Source: Gnetum montanum (taxonomy: Eukaryota > Streptophyta > Gnetopsida > Gnetales > Gnetaceae). From it: 64,000 nucleotides of DNA. Made by a program: the position numbers and the translations under genes. The notes under the pieces are model-generated. The model did no database searches and was not told where the DNA came from. It worked only from the letters and a program-made list of their open reading frames with translations. Positions 48,720-60,069 of the stretch are shown in pieces (position 1 is the first letter of the stretch; each line of letters begins with the position of its first letter). The stretch is from positions 514,406 through 578,405 of the forward strand of contig MNCI01005798.1 of the NCBI GenBank assembly GCA_015680685.1. Reading direction: 5' to 3'.

Positions 48720-50003
48720 ATGACGTAAATCTCCTCTCTTCTCGAGGAAAGCATGCCTGAATGGTACGATAATATCAAAACTTACCTTTTACAAGGCGAG
48801 CTGCCATCTGCATTAACGCGCGCACAGAAAGACGCAATCCGTAATCGGGCTAGGAAATACATCATCATTGGAGACAACACTCTCTGTAGACGCTCCTTTT
48901 ATGGCATATTGCTTACCTGCGTTGACAAAGACCAAGCGCAACACATAGTCGACGAAGTTCACGAGGGACTGTGTGGCGGCCACATAGCACCAAGGGCTAT
49001 GGTCCTAAAAATCCGACGCTTAGGATACTACTGGCCACACATGGAAAAATACTGCCTAACAAAGGTTAAAACTTGTGACACATGTCAGCGTCATGCAAAC
49101 CTCAACCACGTGTCACCCACAGAATTGCATACAACACAGATAACATGGCCATTTCAACGATGGGGACTGGACATCATAGGACCCATCACGCTAAAATATT
49201 CTGCAAGGCATAGCTTCATTATTACCGCTACTGAGTACTTTACGAAGTGGGTAGAAGCTGTACCCCTGCGGAAAATCACATCCCAACAGGTTTGCCATTT
49301 TATCTTGGACAACATATTAACCAGATTTGGTCTCCCAATGACTATTGTGACCGACAATGCTTCACAGTTTAGTAGCGCGGATACCAAATCCTTCTGTGAC
49401 AACCTAGGCATTAGACAGTCTTTTTCCTCTCCCTATTACCCGCAGGCGAATGGTCAAGCTGAAGCATCAAACAAAATAGTCATCAATCTGCTCAAGAAAA
49501 TGCTCGACGGTAACAAAAGGCGGTGGCACGAACAAATCCTCTATGTGCTATGGGCATATTGTACTACGTGTAGGATAGCTACGGGTAGTATGCCCTATAG
49601 CCTGGTGTACGGGTCTAAAGCAGTGCTGCCTCTCGAGTTGCAAATCCCTTCTTTGAGAATGGTCCTCTCCGCGGTTATAAATGAGGCTCAACACACTGAG
49701 TCCTGAATCGCAGATCTGGATTCAGTGGAAGAGAAGCAGATACAGGATCTTGACACGATTGAAAAATATCAGGACAAACAGTGCTACAAACATCGCCACA
49801 ATCTTCAACAGTGCCCGATCAAGAAAGGAGATCTTGTTCTCAAGGCTGTGCGTGAACTAGTAGGCAAGTTCTCTGCAAACTGGGAAGGCCCTTTCTTGGT
49901 GATCGACGTGTACAGCAACGAAGCGTTCAAATTAGCAGACGTCAACGACAACGAATTAGCAAACCCTGTAAATCATGTCTACTTGAAGCGGTATTTCATC
50001 TAG
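48720..50003 (+). pseudogene. int: Integrase of element C
   Basis: The frame 48753-49706 holds the zinc domain (HEGLCGGH ... CDTCQRH), the core with WGLDIIGPI, the second Asp in TDNASQF and the Glu in YYPQANGQAEASNK. The usual DNGPQF is changed to DNASQF. After a TGA at 49704-49706 (from CGA) the C-terminal domain continues at 49725-50003: IKKGDLVLKAVRELVGKFS, NWEGPFLVIDVYSNEAFKL, ending NHVYLKRYFI. No chromodomain. Confidence 0.95.
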
Positions 50004-50039
50004 CAGCATTTACAGTTTCGACAGCAGGTATAGCAGTAC

Positions 50040-50560
50040 TCGTCCACTACGACGTAAAACTGGCATTGATCGTCCGCTACGACATAAAACTGGCACCAAG
50101 CATCCGCTACGACGTAAAACTGGCACCAAGCGTCCGCTACGACATAAAACTGGCACTGATCGTCTGCCACGACGTAAAACTAGCATGCCTTGCACGCATC
50201 CGCCACGACGCTAAACTGGCAGGTGGTAACCGTCCGCTACGACGTAAAACTGGCAATGTTGTACAGGTCCATCAAGACGAAAAACTAGCATCTTTTGCAC
50301 GTGTCTGCCACGACACTAAACTGGTACAGGTAAGTAGCCGTCTACTGAGAGGTAAAACCAGCGCAGATCTGTCCTTGGGTCATGACGTGAAACTAACACC
50401 CACAGAACGGTCTTCTGAGACCATAAATCAGACATACCACCGTCCGCTACGACATAAAACTAACACCTCTCAGTCTGCCCGGACTTTAAATTGGGACCAT
50501 GGTCTACTGAGACATAAAACCAGTAACAGAAGTCTACCGGGACTTAAAACTAGGATGTAC
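50040..50560 (+). repeat. Post-integrase repeat field of element C
   Basis: About fifteen units of CGTCCGCTACGACGTAAAACTGGC spaced 24-45 nt. The core is an inverted repeat GTCCG-n-CGAC followed by TAAAACTGG. The first seven units are nearly uniform; later ones are looser (TCTACTGAGACATAAAACCAG). The long open frame 50066-50848 over this field is the translation of the repeats and not a gene. Confidence 0.85.
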
Positions 50561-51572
50561 AGATCGCTACCATGTTCAAGCGAGCGTGATCATTTTTGTA
50601 CAACTGCACAGCAGACGGGGTGGGATACTGAAACAGTCCCAGTGTCGCCACCCCACCAGCATCCTACTGATTCCTTGGATAAGCTAAGAGGCATCTTACT
50701 GATCCCTCGGAGATGCCACCACCGCACCCGCCGTAGTGGTAGTACCTCTAAGAGTTTAGCCTCACCAATCGGAGCCCCGACGAAATCCTCGCTGACAATA
50801 GCCTCGGGATTCTCTAGCAATCATCGCTATGGGACGCCAGCTTCGTAGATTCATCTGGCCGATTCCTCATGTAGCCAGTTAGCTGCGCTGTGTCTGATGC
50901 CTTTTGGCGAAGATATGCAGTGCCAATCGTCAGGATTGGCAGCTCCACCCGCATGCTCTGGCTCCTTCTCTACAGCCCATTCGCTCTATCTCACATCAAA
51001 CGGTGTTTGTTTCAAGAACCTCACCTCTTGTTCATGAGCAATGGTGTCCTCTGTTTTCTTTTGTGGTTGTAGGTTACTTGCCTTGGAGAATGTCATCCAA
51101 AGGTGCGTCCATCTGAGCGGTAAAGTACAACAGCGTGTTGAAATGGCTGCTCAGGTTTGCCCGACCACTTAGCTCTGCACATCTATACCTCGCACAATCC
51201 TATCCTTAACTCTTGTTTCCTTCATCCCCACCACCCAGTTCCCATACGCAAAACCTACATACGCAAGTATTCATTTGCCGCACTCACGCTAGTAGAGACA
51301 TCGCAGAAAGTGATATGCAACGCTCCTTTTGCACGCATTCCTGCTACAACCTGTGACAGAGAAACCTCAGGCTGACGTGCTACGCTCGTCTGAAAGCATT
51401 CCTGTTGACGACGTATTTCATACCCCTACCATCATAACACATTTCACATTTTCCCTGAACCTGTTTCTAGCTATATCCCTCTATCTCCCATACCTGCCAG
51501 TCTTGCTCTTCCATGTTGACAGGGCAACACTTGAGTAGCCATGGATGAACGCTGTTCTTGCTTTTGCCAATT
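50561..51572 (+). other. 3' untranslated region of element C
   Basis: Between the repeat field and the polypurine hairpin. I see no domain, strong repeat or gene. Short open frames exist but have no counterpart in the other elements. Confidence 0.5.
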
Positions 51573-51649
51573 CGGTGTTTCGCATTCTTTGTCGACGTCT
51601 TTCGGGTAAGCCCTCCAACCGTCAACAAAGAGGGGCCATTGAAACACCG
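51573..51649 (+). repeat. Polypurine tract and LTR-start hairpin of element C
   Basis: Left arm CGGTGTTTCGCATTCTTTG-TCGACGTC (51573-51599), right arm GTCAACAAAGAGGGGCCAT at 51621-51639 continuing into the 3' LTR start TGAAACACCG. The polypurine tract AAAGAGGGG is at 51627-51635, four bases before the LTR. The left arm is an inverted copy of LTR start plus tract. Confidence 0.8.
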
Positions 51650-53062
51650 TGAAAATTACGAGTTGGCCTCAGGCAAANGGCAGCGTAATGAGTGTAATAA
51701 GCTCCAAAATAGTCGAAGGCAGAGTCCAGAGAAGCACAACAGTTCGACACTTTTTCTCGCGGCGCATGAATAACTTGTCTTTACGCTCATCACGCGGCGG
51801 TGTGTACCATTGCGTATGTTATCATTAAAGCTAGGCATTGTTTACGCTTCATCACATGCAGCTACGTAGTGAGCGTGAGTTACACATTTTTTACGCTTCA
51901 TCACGCGCAGCTACGTAGTGAGCGTAAGTTGCACATTATTTACGCTTTGTTACGTGCAGCTGCATAGTGAGCATAAAACAATTTTGAGCCTATTGTTTTT
52001 TACACAGGATTACGCTCATACATGCAATACAATGCGAATGAGTGTAATATAGCCTAAAAGCAATTGAAGCACGCTCAGCGTGTACCTGCTCTTCACACGC
52101 ACAACACGCAAACGAGCGTGTTGTGCGTAGTCACAATCTGACTTAAAATGGTCATGCCAACAGGACCCGAAATATTTGGGACGCACGTCATCAGGGTTAT
52201 GCCTTTTCCATAAAGCGTCATGGCCTATAAATACCTCAGTTGACAAAGATACAGGGGGCAAAAAATCAGAGAAGCAGAGACATTTTTCTGAGCACCAGAG
52301 CACTTATCACTTTTGTTGGCGAGAAGTCAAAGGGGCAAGAGCATTTTCTAAGCAAGGAAGCATACCTTGAGCGGAGAAACAAAGAGCAACCTTTTGGCAA
52401 CTGCCAACAGCATCATCCTTTAGCAAGAACAGAGCACAGTGCGCTTGAGCCTTAGCAACAAGAGAGAGGATTCCATTAGCGGTCGTTGCCCTGTGCAGAA
52501 TCTACTCAAAGCAAAGAAGCAGAACATGGATTGTGAGATCGTCTCACCCAGTTTGCAGATTCTACCGGTCAGAAATAGTTGATCGGCAGACTTCAGAGCC
52601 TGACCATCCTTGCATCCTAGCTTTGGCCTACGAGGTAGATTGGACTTCTGTCTGGACAGTTTCCTTGTTGTTTTGTGCTCATTTTTTTTGCATCAAGTTA
52701 TCGGGGGTCTCTCCCATTGTAACGTCACATACATTCTTTCAAAAATCGAAACATAGATCTTTGAAAATCACGCGTTTCTCTCTCGATTAGCATCTCCTCG
52801 GCGTGTTTGACGTTATCAGCGTAGCGATCCATCCACGTCGTTTTCCTCCCGTTTCACGATCCTTCGAATCAAATCGCAGCACGCAAGGATCCGTAATCTT
52901 CATTGTTTTACTGACCCGTAAGTCCCTGTCTGATCGACAAGACCATTCAGGGCACCACGGATTCGCTTTCTCCAGCATAGCCCTCGTGCAGATCCATGGT
53001 TAAAACTGTATACACGGAACCTCGATCGGTATTTCCAGCTACCGACGTTTTCTGTCGTTACA
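51640..53062 (+). mobile_element. 3' LTR of element C
   Basis: 1423 bp as given, TG...CA. TATA box TATAAATA at 52226-52233; U5 inverted repeat at 52919-52955. A single N at 51678 marks a join where about 67 bp present in the 5' LTR (about 35682-35748) are missing. That is more likely an assembly artefact than a real deletion. Confidence 0.95.
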
Positions 53063-53067
53063 TATAG

Positions 53068-55809
53068 TATAGCAACCCTATCAACATAGTAACCCTACTC
53101 AGCATAGTAGAGATAACAGTGAAGGAAACCCATTTCCAACACTTCCAAGCATATCCATTTTCAGCCTATCTCTCCTATAGTTTTCAACTACAACTACTTA
53201 GCATAAAAATGTGTTGTTTGCAATAGTTTCTTGCACATATATTTCTTGTTTATACCTTTTCATAACCGAAAATGAATCCTATTACCATTGTAATTTGCAC
53301 CTCAAGCATGGAAGTACCCTACTCTATCCAAAATATGATAGGTCCCGAGCAACCACCCTCCCTAGTGTTGATACAGAGATAGTTCCTAAGACTACAATAG
53401 CAATCGCTCGAACTTCTACCTTAAGATGAAGAGCATTACAATTTTCTATGTGCAAAAATCCAAGTGAATATATCATTGGGCCATCATGAATTCAAAGAGA
53501 AATGTAACTTTGATTTCATCTATCAGAATGGGATGGAGTTCATCCCTACTCCTGATACTACTATCCCATTGATAGAGATGTATCAATGGATGCTAAACCA
53601 ACTTGTCCAAGAAAGTAGGGCAAGTGAACGAGATGCAAAGTCCCACTATGAAGAATCCTTTCAATATGGACAAGAGGTGTTAGACTCCCACTCTAAAGGT
53701 GGTGGCCCAATCTACACCATAGCTGTCTCTTCTGCCTCTATCCTTCAATCACACTAGCACCTATCTTCTACCACCTTTGCTACTACCATGACATTGTCGC
53801 AACCTAGACCCCATTTGGTGATGGGAAGTCATCAAATGTCATCAACATATCAACATGTAGGCCCCACAACCTCATTTCCTGGTGACCATCTCTACTCATC
53901 TTTCCAGGCCCTGCACCTGATCCTTGTAGCACCCATGCTACCGTACATGCACACAGTGCCTACATCACAACCACATGTAGGTCCTATTTTTGTTCCCTCC
54001 TCTATACCTATTCCACCATTAGTATTGGGCCCAACCTTGACCGCATGGTGGACAAGAACAACTCCTTTCCCTATAGCTCAACTATCTCATGTGCAATAGT
54101 ATGCATAGCCTCAAACATATCAAGTCCCACACATAGCACAACTGAACACAGGATTTTGGGTCATCTTAGCCTCTGGGCAAATGAATACTTCCATGGCGCA
54201 ACTAGTAGTAGCTACTCCATCAGCACCACCTACTAGAATGTGTGCTAATCATACGATGCCATCGGTAGGAGCTATTCCAACAGCACCCTCAATGGGATTG
54301 GTAGCTACACTAACAATGACACCAGCGATAGCTACTCTAGTGGCCTCACAACCATCCATGACATCCCCGAGTCTAGACCAATCTTTCCAACTCATGCAGA
54401 CCCTCACTAAAGGGATTAAAAAACTCAAAGCCACTGGTTCCAAAATTGTTTAGGTCATGGACTTTTACCATGATGATCCTATCAGCCTGGTTGTCCTTGT
54501 GCTTACATTGCCATTTAGGATGCAACTCCCTCAATTTACAAAATACAATGGGGAGGGTGATCTAAATGCACATTTAGTAACATTCAAGTCTGAATCCTTG
54601 CTATTACAACCATGGCCTCACACCATCATTTGCATCTTCATAATGTCTTTGATAGGCAAAGCCTTAGATTGGTACCGTGCACTCCCATGTGGTTCTATAT
54701 CCACCTTGGAGGAGTTGCTAAGTCAATTTGTGACCCACTTTAAGTACAACTTGAAACTAGAGGTCACCCTAGACCAACTCATGAATGTCAAGTAAAAACT
54801 ACTAGAATCCATGCAAACATTTATACAACGTTCGAGTGCAACTTTAAATGAAATACATGAACTGATTGTTGAGGCCCATTTGCCAGCCATCTTCAAAGGT
54901 GTAGTAAATGACTTTATCAAGTCTAAACTATACCACTTGGCTCCACTGTCCCTTAGCCAAGCATTTTCTCAAACTAAGAGCATTTAGGACATAGTGGAAG
55001 CTAGTAGGGATCCATCCTATGTGACCTACAGAAATGCACACATGAAGAAGAACAAGAAGAAAGGCAAGGCCTCAACAACCACAATTGCTACTATGGCTAA
55101 GGAGACCAAGCCCAACATCAATAATAACAAGAAGGCTGCCACAACATCCAAAGCTCCCACTAATGCCACACTTGGCTCCAAAAACATAGGTCAGCCCCCA
55201 GCCTCGACACCTATAGTGAAAACTTAGCCAAGGCCAAACTTTGAGTGCAAAGACCATTCAAAGTATACCCCATTACCGATTAAGCCTTCAGAACTTCTAA
55301 AGTAATTATTGGGAGCCAGGTGTATTCAACATAAATGAATGTTAGAGGAGGCCCTCAAATGTCACCAAAGGCACTGCAAAGTCCCTCAAAACCCCTCCTT
55401 GGCTACGCCTAATGAAGCACCAGTGCCTAGGAATTTTAGGTTAGAGCATTTTTGCAACCATCATCAACTATGTGGACATGAAATAGATTATTTCTTAGCA
55501 TTAAAAGATGACATTCAATGAATGATCGATCAGATTAAGCTAGTTTTGGATGAGAGCAGTCCCATTCAACCTAAAAATTAGTTGATGGGCATTTACAAAG
55601 ATCCTCTGAACACTAACAATGCAAGTTGCACCATCAATGCCATCAGCATTGATGATAACACTAAGTCACAATAGCAACCATTTGTGGTTTGTGTACCTCC
55701 TCGCAACATTGAATCTCCAACAACTACTATGTCAAAAAAACCCCTTTGTTATTAGGGCCCCTTGCCATACATCTATTGCACCTTTTGTGCTAAAAACTAC
55801 ACTGCCTCC
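53068..55809 (+). pseudogene. gag: Leader end and gag of element E
   Basis: Continuation of E after the C insertion. From 53464 the N-terminal Gag part reads FIYQNGMEFIPTPDTTIPLI, matching the C stretch around 37640-37720. Then a Thr/Ser/Pro-rich region, capsid at 54457-54980 (MDFYHDDPISLVVLVLTLPF, GKALDWYRALPCGSISTLEE, FIKSKLYHLAP), a Lys-rich linker (54994-55227) and a zinc-knuckle-like CNHHQLCGHEIDYF at 55454-55495. It breaks off at 55809, where an F-family LTR begins. Stops are frequent. It is nearest to element A throughout (SQAFSQTKSI, NATLGSKNIGQ). Confidence 0.85.
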
Positions 55810-56968
55810 TGTACCACTTGAAATCGTCGGTCTTTGGCTGGAAGGGAAAACAGAGGCCGCGGGATCGTAGGACGCGTACATAAGACCCTGCCTTCCCCTG
55901 AGGGCAAGCTGGAATGCGACAAAGGCAGAGTACCTTGGGTGGTCCTCACGCAGATCAGACAAGGATTTTCCCATGCGTATGCAAAATGCTAATATGCTGG
56001 GTTATGCCTAAACGATGTGCGGGCGTGGACAAGGCAACAGAACAGCGTAAAGAGTAAATGGATGCAAACAAAGCATGAGCGTAAACAGGCGTAAACAGTT
56101 CATGGGCCAAATTGACATAAAACTGTAAAAGAACTTATGCAGCAAATGTAAACAATGATATTGCAGAGTCAAAGTACAGTGCACCGGTCTAACATAGTTG
56201 TGTGGGAACACAAGGCGGACGAAAAGCCCCGGCATATACAGGGATGACTCTGGTTCGTAGGGCAGGCAGAGCCTAGAGAGTATCCACAGCGTACAAGGCT
56301 TCCAGCGTAAGAGGGTTTCAGCTCTGGTGTGCAGCGTAAATGTTCTCTGGTATGCTCTGGGATTTTGCCCACCGACCTCGTCAGAGTGGAAAAATGTGGT
56401 TTTTATACAGGTTGTTACGCTAGACTCGGGTTAGGCGACATGCGGCGCGTTGACCGAGTGCACACAATTTACAAATGTACAATATAACAAGTGTTGGGCG
56501 TATACGTTGGGCGTATACGCCGTATCAGGTCGGCGTATACGCTGGGTGTGCTGAGCATGAACTTGGGTGAAGATGCTGTGCTAGTGTACACGGTGGGCGT
56601 ATACGCTGATGGATGCTGGCGTACACGCTGGGCGTATACGCTTAAGGGTGTCCACTTGCTTCAATCCTTGCTTTTTGGTATTGTTTTCAGGCTGTCATTG
56701 GAGATTCTATCGTCAAGCATGTGCATCTGCAGTACCAGGGCGTACACGCTGGGGTGCCGGGCCTATATGCTGGGTGTATACGCTGTAGGTGTGAGCTTGG
56801 GCGTATACGCTGGGCGTCTATGCCTGGGGATGTACACTTAGTGAAAATGAAGCCTTTTGTCTTCCAAAGTTACAATGTCTGATGCCAACTGTAGCCACGA
56901 TTGCCTGTGGGTCGCAAGGACCTGCTTTTGCTGGGGAAGTACTAAGCTCAGAATTTTGTGGTGTTTCA
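55810..56968 (-). mobile_element. 3' LTR of element F
   Basis: 1159 bp; left end TGTACCACTTGAAATCGTCG, right end TGGTGTTTCA. Minus-strand TATA (TATAAAA) at 56401-56407. GCGTATACGC palindromes fill 56490-56830. It is collinear with 27445-28603 with only scattered substitutions. The internal region lies to its right. Confidence 0.9.
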
Positions 56969-57038
56969 TTGGCCCCTCTTTGTTTACGCTTGGAGGAATC
57001 GACCCGAGAAGTGTCGACAAAGAAGCGCAAAACACCAC
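56958..57038 (-). repeat. Polypurine tract and LTR-start hairpin of element F
   Basis: Left arm GTGGTGTTTCATTGGCCCC then TCTTTGTTTACGCTT (56959-56992), right arm AAGTGTCGACAAAGAAGCGC then AAAACACCAC (57009-57038). Same design as in C, H and the 27445 copy. Confidence 0.75.
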
Positions 57039-58350
57039 AAGCAACTTGATAAAGACGTTGCCCGCTGCCACTCGACGAGACGTCATCGCACCGTGTTCAG
57101 TAGTACATGGGATTGGGATTGGGAAATTTGTGGCTGGTAGGAGGATGGAGACGGCGGGGATTGGCGACTGTCCAAAGAATTATGTCGTGGACAGGGGATG
57201 TTGGGTATGTGGCATGCTGATCCATGCCAATAGCCAATGTTTTAGCAGACTCGGAGTTCAGACATGCAATGTGTGTCCTTTGGCGAAACGGGGCCCTTGG
57301 TTAGCTTTCAAGGGAATCCTGTCAGCGTGGCCAAAGCTACGGGAGAATGTGTTACATGCTTTGGAAGAACAGGGCCCATGTTTAGTGTTCAGGGGAACCT
57401 GTTGACGGGGAGCCAAAGCCATGCAACTGGATGCCTTTTGACCATTTTAGACATGAGTATTTGGTTTTGAGACGACTGCCTTCCCGCCTGGGACGTATAT
57501 GGGAAGTGCCCGGGGTCTTTTTTTTTGCAACAAACTTATGCTCTGCTTTTGTACTCATGCACAGTTGTTGTGCTGCGTGTTGCAGTTGCTTTACAATGGT
57601 ACAATGTTTTAGATGTACTGGGCGTGTCGAGGGGATGCCGGGGTAAAATGTGTTCACGGATGGATAAAGAATTTTGTCGATGAATGGGGATGTACTAGTG
57701 AATGGTTTGATTTAGTTTTGCCAGGTATGCTGCGAACATTGTCTTACCTTGCTGCTTACGGTGAAGTGCGTCTTTGTGCGAAACTTGTGGGTGTCATCCT
57801 GCAAACATAACACCAAGGAGAGAAGAGAAACCATGAGCGAATAGACGAGCTTAGACTTACATGGTGGCTAATGGCGCAGAGATGCTGAAGGAAGGCAGAC
57901 ACTATATGTAGATGACAGCGATACTGATAAGGGCGATTGATGGCGAGCGATGCAGTGAAGCTGATGAATGAGCATGGTGGCGGAGTGATGTGCCGGATGT
58001 GAACTTGCCAGTTTATAGTCTTGGCAGACTATCATGGGTTAGTTTCATGTCATAACCCATTGGACATTGCCTGTTTAGTGTCGTGACGGACGTTACATTG
58101 CCAGTTTCTAGTCTTAGCGGACTATGGGGAGGCAAGCTAGTTTATAGTCTTGGCGGACTTGATTGGTTAGGACGGTGGCAGTTTATTATCATGCCGGACA
58201 GATGCTAGTTTATTGTCCTTGCGGACACTGTGGTGTTAGTTTTAAGTCATAACCTAGGACTATTCTGTGGTATCAGTTTATAGTCGTAATTCCAGGACTT
58301 ACACGTACCTGAGCTTGTATTTAGACGTAGAACGGTTTTAGGTACAAATG
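57039..58350 (-). repeat. 3' untranslated region and repeat field of element F
   Basis: 57272-57346 and 57353-57427 are an imperfect direct repeat of about 75 bp (TTTGG.GAAACGGGGCCC / TTTGGAAGAACAGGGCCC). From 58005 to 58300 there are about ten units that on the minus strand read as short GTCC/GACC inverted repeats followed by TATAAACTGGC or TTAAACTAGC. This equals the post-integrase fields of B and C. No gene is seen; the open frames at 56857-57810 have no support. Confidence 0.7.
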
Positions 58351-58353
58351 ATT

Positions 58354-59620
58354 TTTAGGGTTGGCAAACTCGTTCCCTTCCATGTCGGCTAGCTTGAATG
58401 CACCATTATCGAATGCCTTGATGACCACGTAAGGCCCTTCCCAGTTGGCTGAGCACTTGTCCAGGTGTTCCCGAACAGCTTTGAGCACGAGGTTGCCTTC
58501 TTTGATGGGGCGTTTGTTGATGTTGTGTCGATGTCACTGTCTTTGTTGCTTTTGATACCATTCGATCTGATCGAGCACGCATATGCGTTCTTCTTCCGCC
58601 GAATCAAGGTCAATGATATGCAGATTATTATTTTGCTCGTCATCGAGGAGTCTAGAGACTGTGATCCTTAATGATGGTACCTATAATTCCAAGGGTAAGA
58701 CAGCTTCTGAACCGTAAACAAGGCTATATGGCGTTTTACCTGTTGATGTTCAGTGTGTGGTGCGGTAGGCCCATAATGCATATGTTAATTGCTTGTGCCA
58801 TTTTCTTTTGCTTTGGGTCAGCATTTTCTTAAGTATTGTAATGATCGTCTTATTGGTTGCTTCAGCTTGTCCATTGCTTTGAGGATAGTAAGGGGAGGAA
58901 AATGACTGCTTGATCCCCAGACGGTCGCAAAAGGTTTTTGTTTTGGCACTACTAAATTGCGGCCCGTTGTCAGTGATAATTGTCAAAGGGATGCCAAAGC
59001 GGGTTACAATGTTTTCTAGGATAAAGTTGCACACGTATTTAGAAGTCGTTTTTCGAAGGGGAGCTGCTTCTACCCACTTTGTGAAGTATTCTGTCACGGT
59101 TATAATGAAGCTATGCCCTGGAGAAGATGAGGGTGTTATCGGGCCGATAAGGTCCAATCCCCACTTCTAAAAAGACCATGTTATTTGTGTTGTGTGTAGT
59201 TCGTTTGGTGGTACATTTATTAAGTTACTATGTTTTTCACAAACATTACATGTTTTGACTTTGGAGATACAATCGTGTTCCATGTGTGGCCAATAGTAGC
59301 CTAAACGTCTTATTTTCGTGGCCATGGCTTTTGGTGCTATGTGTCCTCCACATAGTCCCTCATGTACTTGATCAACAATCGTTTGGGCATCAGCACTACT
59401 TACGCATATTAGCAATATACCTTCATAGGATTGACGACATAATGTATCCCCTACCAAGGTGTACTGCCTAGAACGTTTTCATACGGCATCCTTTTGCGCA
59501 TTTGTTAGATGTCATGGGGCTTCGTCGCGTAGAAGGTATTCTTTTATGTCATCATACCATTCTATCGCGTGTGTTGTACTAATAGATGTGATCGGAAATG
59601 TGTCGGAGGTTATTGGTTCC
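58354..59620 (-). pseudogene. int: Integrase of element F
   Basis: Minus strand. 59457-59167 holds the zinc domain (HEGLCGGHIAPKAM, CNVCEKHSN), then 59157-58750 the core: MDLIGPITPS, FTKWVEAAPLRKTT, TDNGPQFSS (intact second Asp) and YYPQSNGQAEATNK (Glu). From 58750 to 58354 the C-terminal part continues broken, with NWEGPYVVIKAFDNGAFKL near 58440-58390. A stop at 59168-59170 separates the domains at the position of the Trp in WGLD. Catalytic residues are all kept, better than in C. Confidence 0.93.
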
Positions 59621-59659
59621 TCGCAGTTGATTACAGAGCTTGGCAGGGCGTAGAACATG

Positions 59660-60060
59660 TCCGGCGATATATTTAACGCTAGTGTGGCTAACGCGTATGC
59701 GATGGTGTTGTCGTTTCGAGAGACGTGTTACACATCAATGTCTTCGAATTGTTTCATTAGATGTTTTACCAAGTCACAGTATGGTTGCAAGTGTTGGGCT
59801 TTGCACGTGTAAATATCTGTAACTTGGTTTACGACCAGTTCTGAATCCCCTCTAACTACCAGGCAAGTGATGTCTGAAGCCAGTGCTGCTGCGAGACGTC
59901 TAAGGAGACCTTCGTACTCTGCTATGTTGTTAGTACAATGAAAATTGAAGCGATAGGCAAAGGGTCGGATCTCCCCGGAGGGATAAGTGATGACAGTGGC
60001 CGCACTTCCTCCTCGAGAGGTGGATGCTCCGTCGAAGCTTAAAATAGCATCGTAGTCATC
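59660..60060 (-). pseudogene. Second (archaeal-type) RNase H of element F
   Basis: Minus strand, within the open stretch 60408-59728: ILSFDGASTSRGGSAATVIT, CTNNIAEYEGLLRRLAAALA, VRGDSELVVNQVTDIYTCKA, LQPYCDLVKHLMKQFED. The catalytic Asp of SFDGAS, Glu of AEYEGL and Asp of RGDS are present. The end with the fourth acidic residue lies after the stop near 59730. Confidence 0.92.
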
Positions 60061-60069
60061 AGGCACTGT

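Larger units (their letters stand above)
35636..53067 (+). mobile_element. Complete Tat/Ogre-like retrotransposon, element C, with target duplication
   Basis: Element at 35641-53062 (17,422 bp) flanked by the 5-bp direct repeat TATAG (35636-35640 and 53063-53067). It has two LTRs of the same start (TGAAACACCG) and end (TTACA), primer site, gag, protease, repeat field, antisense gene, RT-RNase H, second RNase H, integrase, second repeat field and polypurine tract. It interrupts the leader of element E. All coding parts are broken, so it is immobile now, though the LTRs agree at roughly the mid-90s percent by eye, which makes it one of the younger insertions here. Confidence 0.95.

Noticed and set aside
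50066-50848. 260-codon open frame on the plus strand with repeated RYDVKLA-like peptides
   Set aside because: It is the translation of the 24-45 nt repeat field after integrase. The fields in B and F have no such frame, and the units vary in spacing that is not a multiple of three.
27445-56968. The twin 1159-bp LTRs as the two ends of one huge element
   Set aside because: The hairpin and polypurine tract follow both on the right side, the 5-bp flanks differ (ATGGG and CCTCC), and E, C and G between them run in different orientations.
57264-57470. Possible small protein with a repeated CxxxGxTGP peptide
   Set aside because: Explained by an imperfect 75-bp direct repeat in the 3' untranslated region of F. 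No counterpart in B or C.
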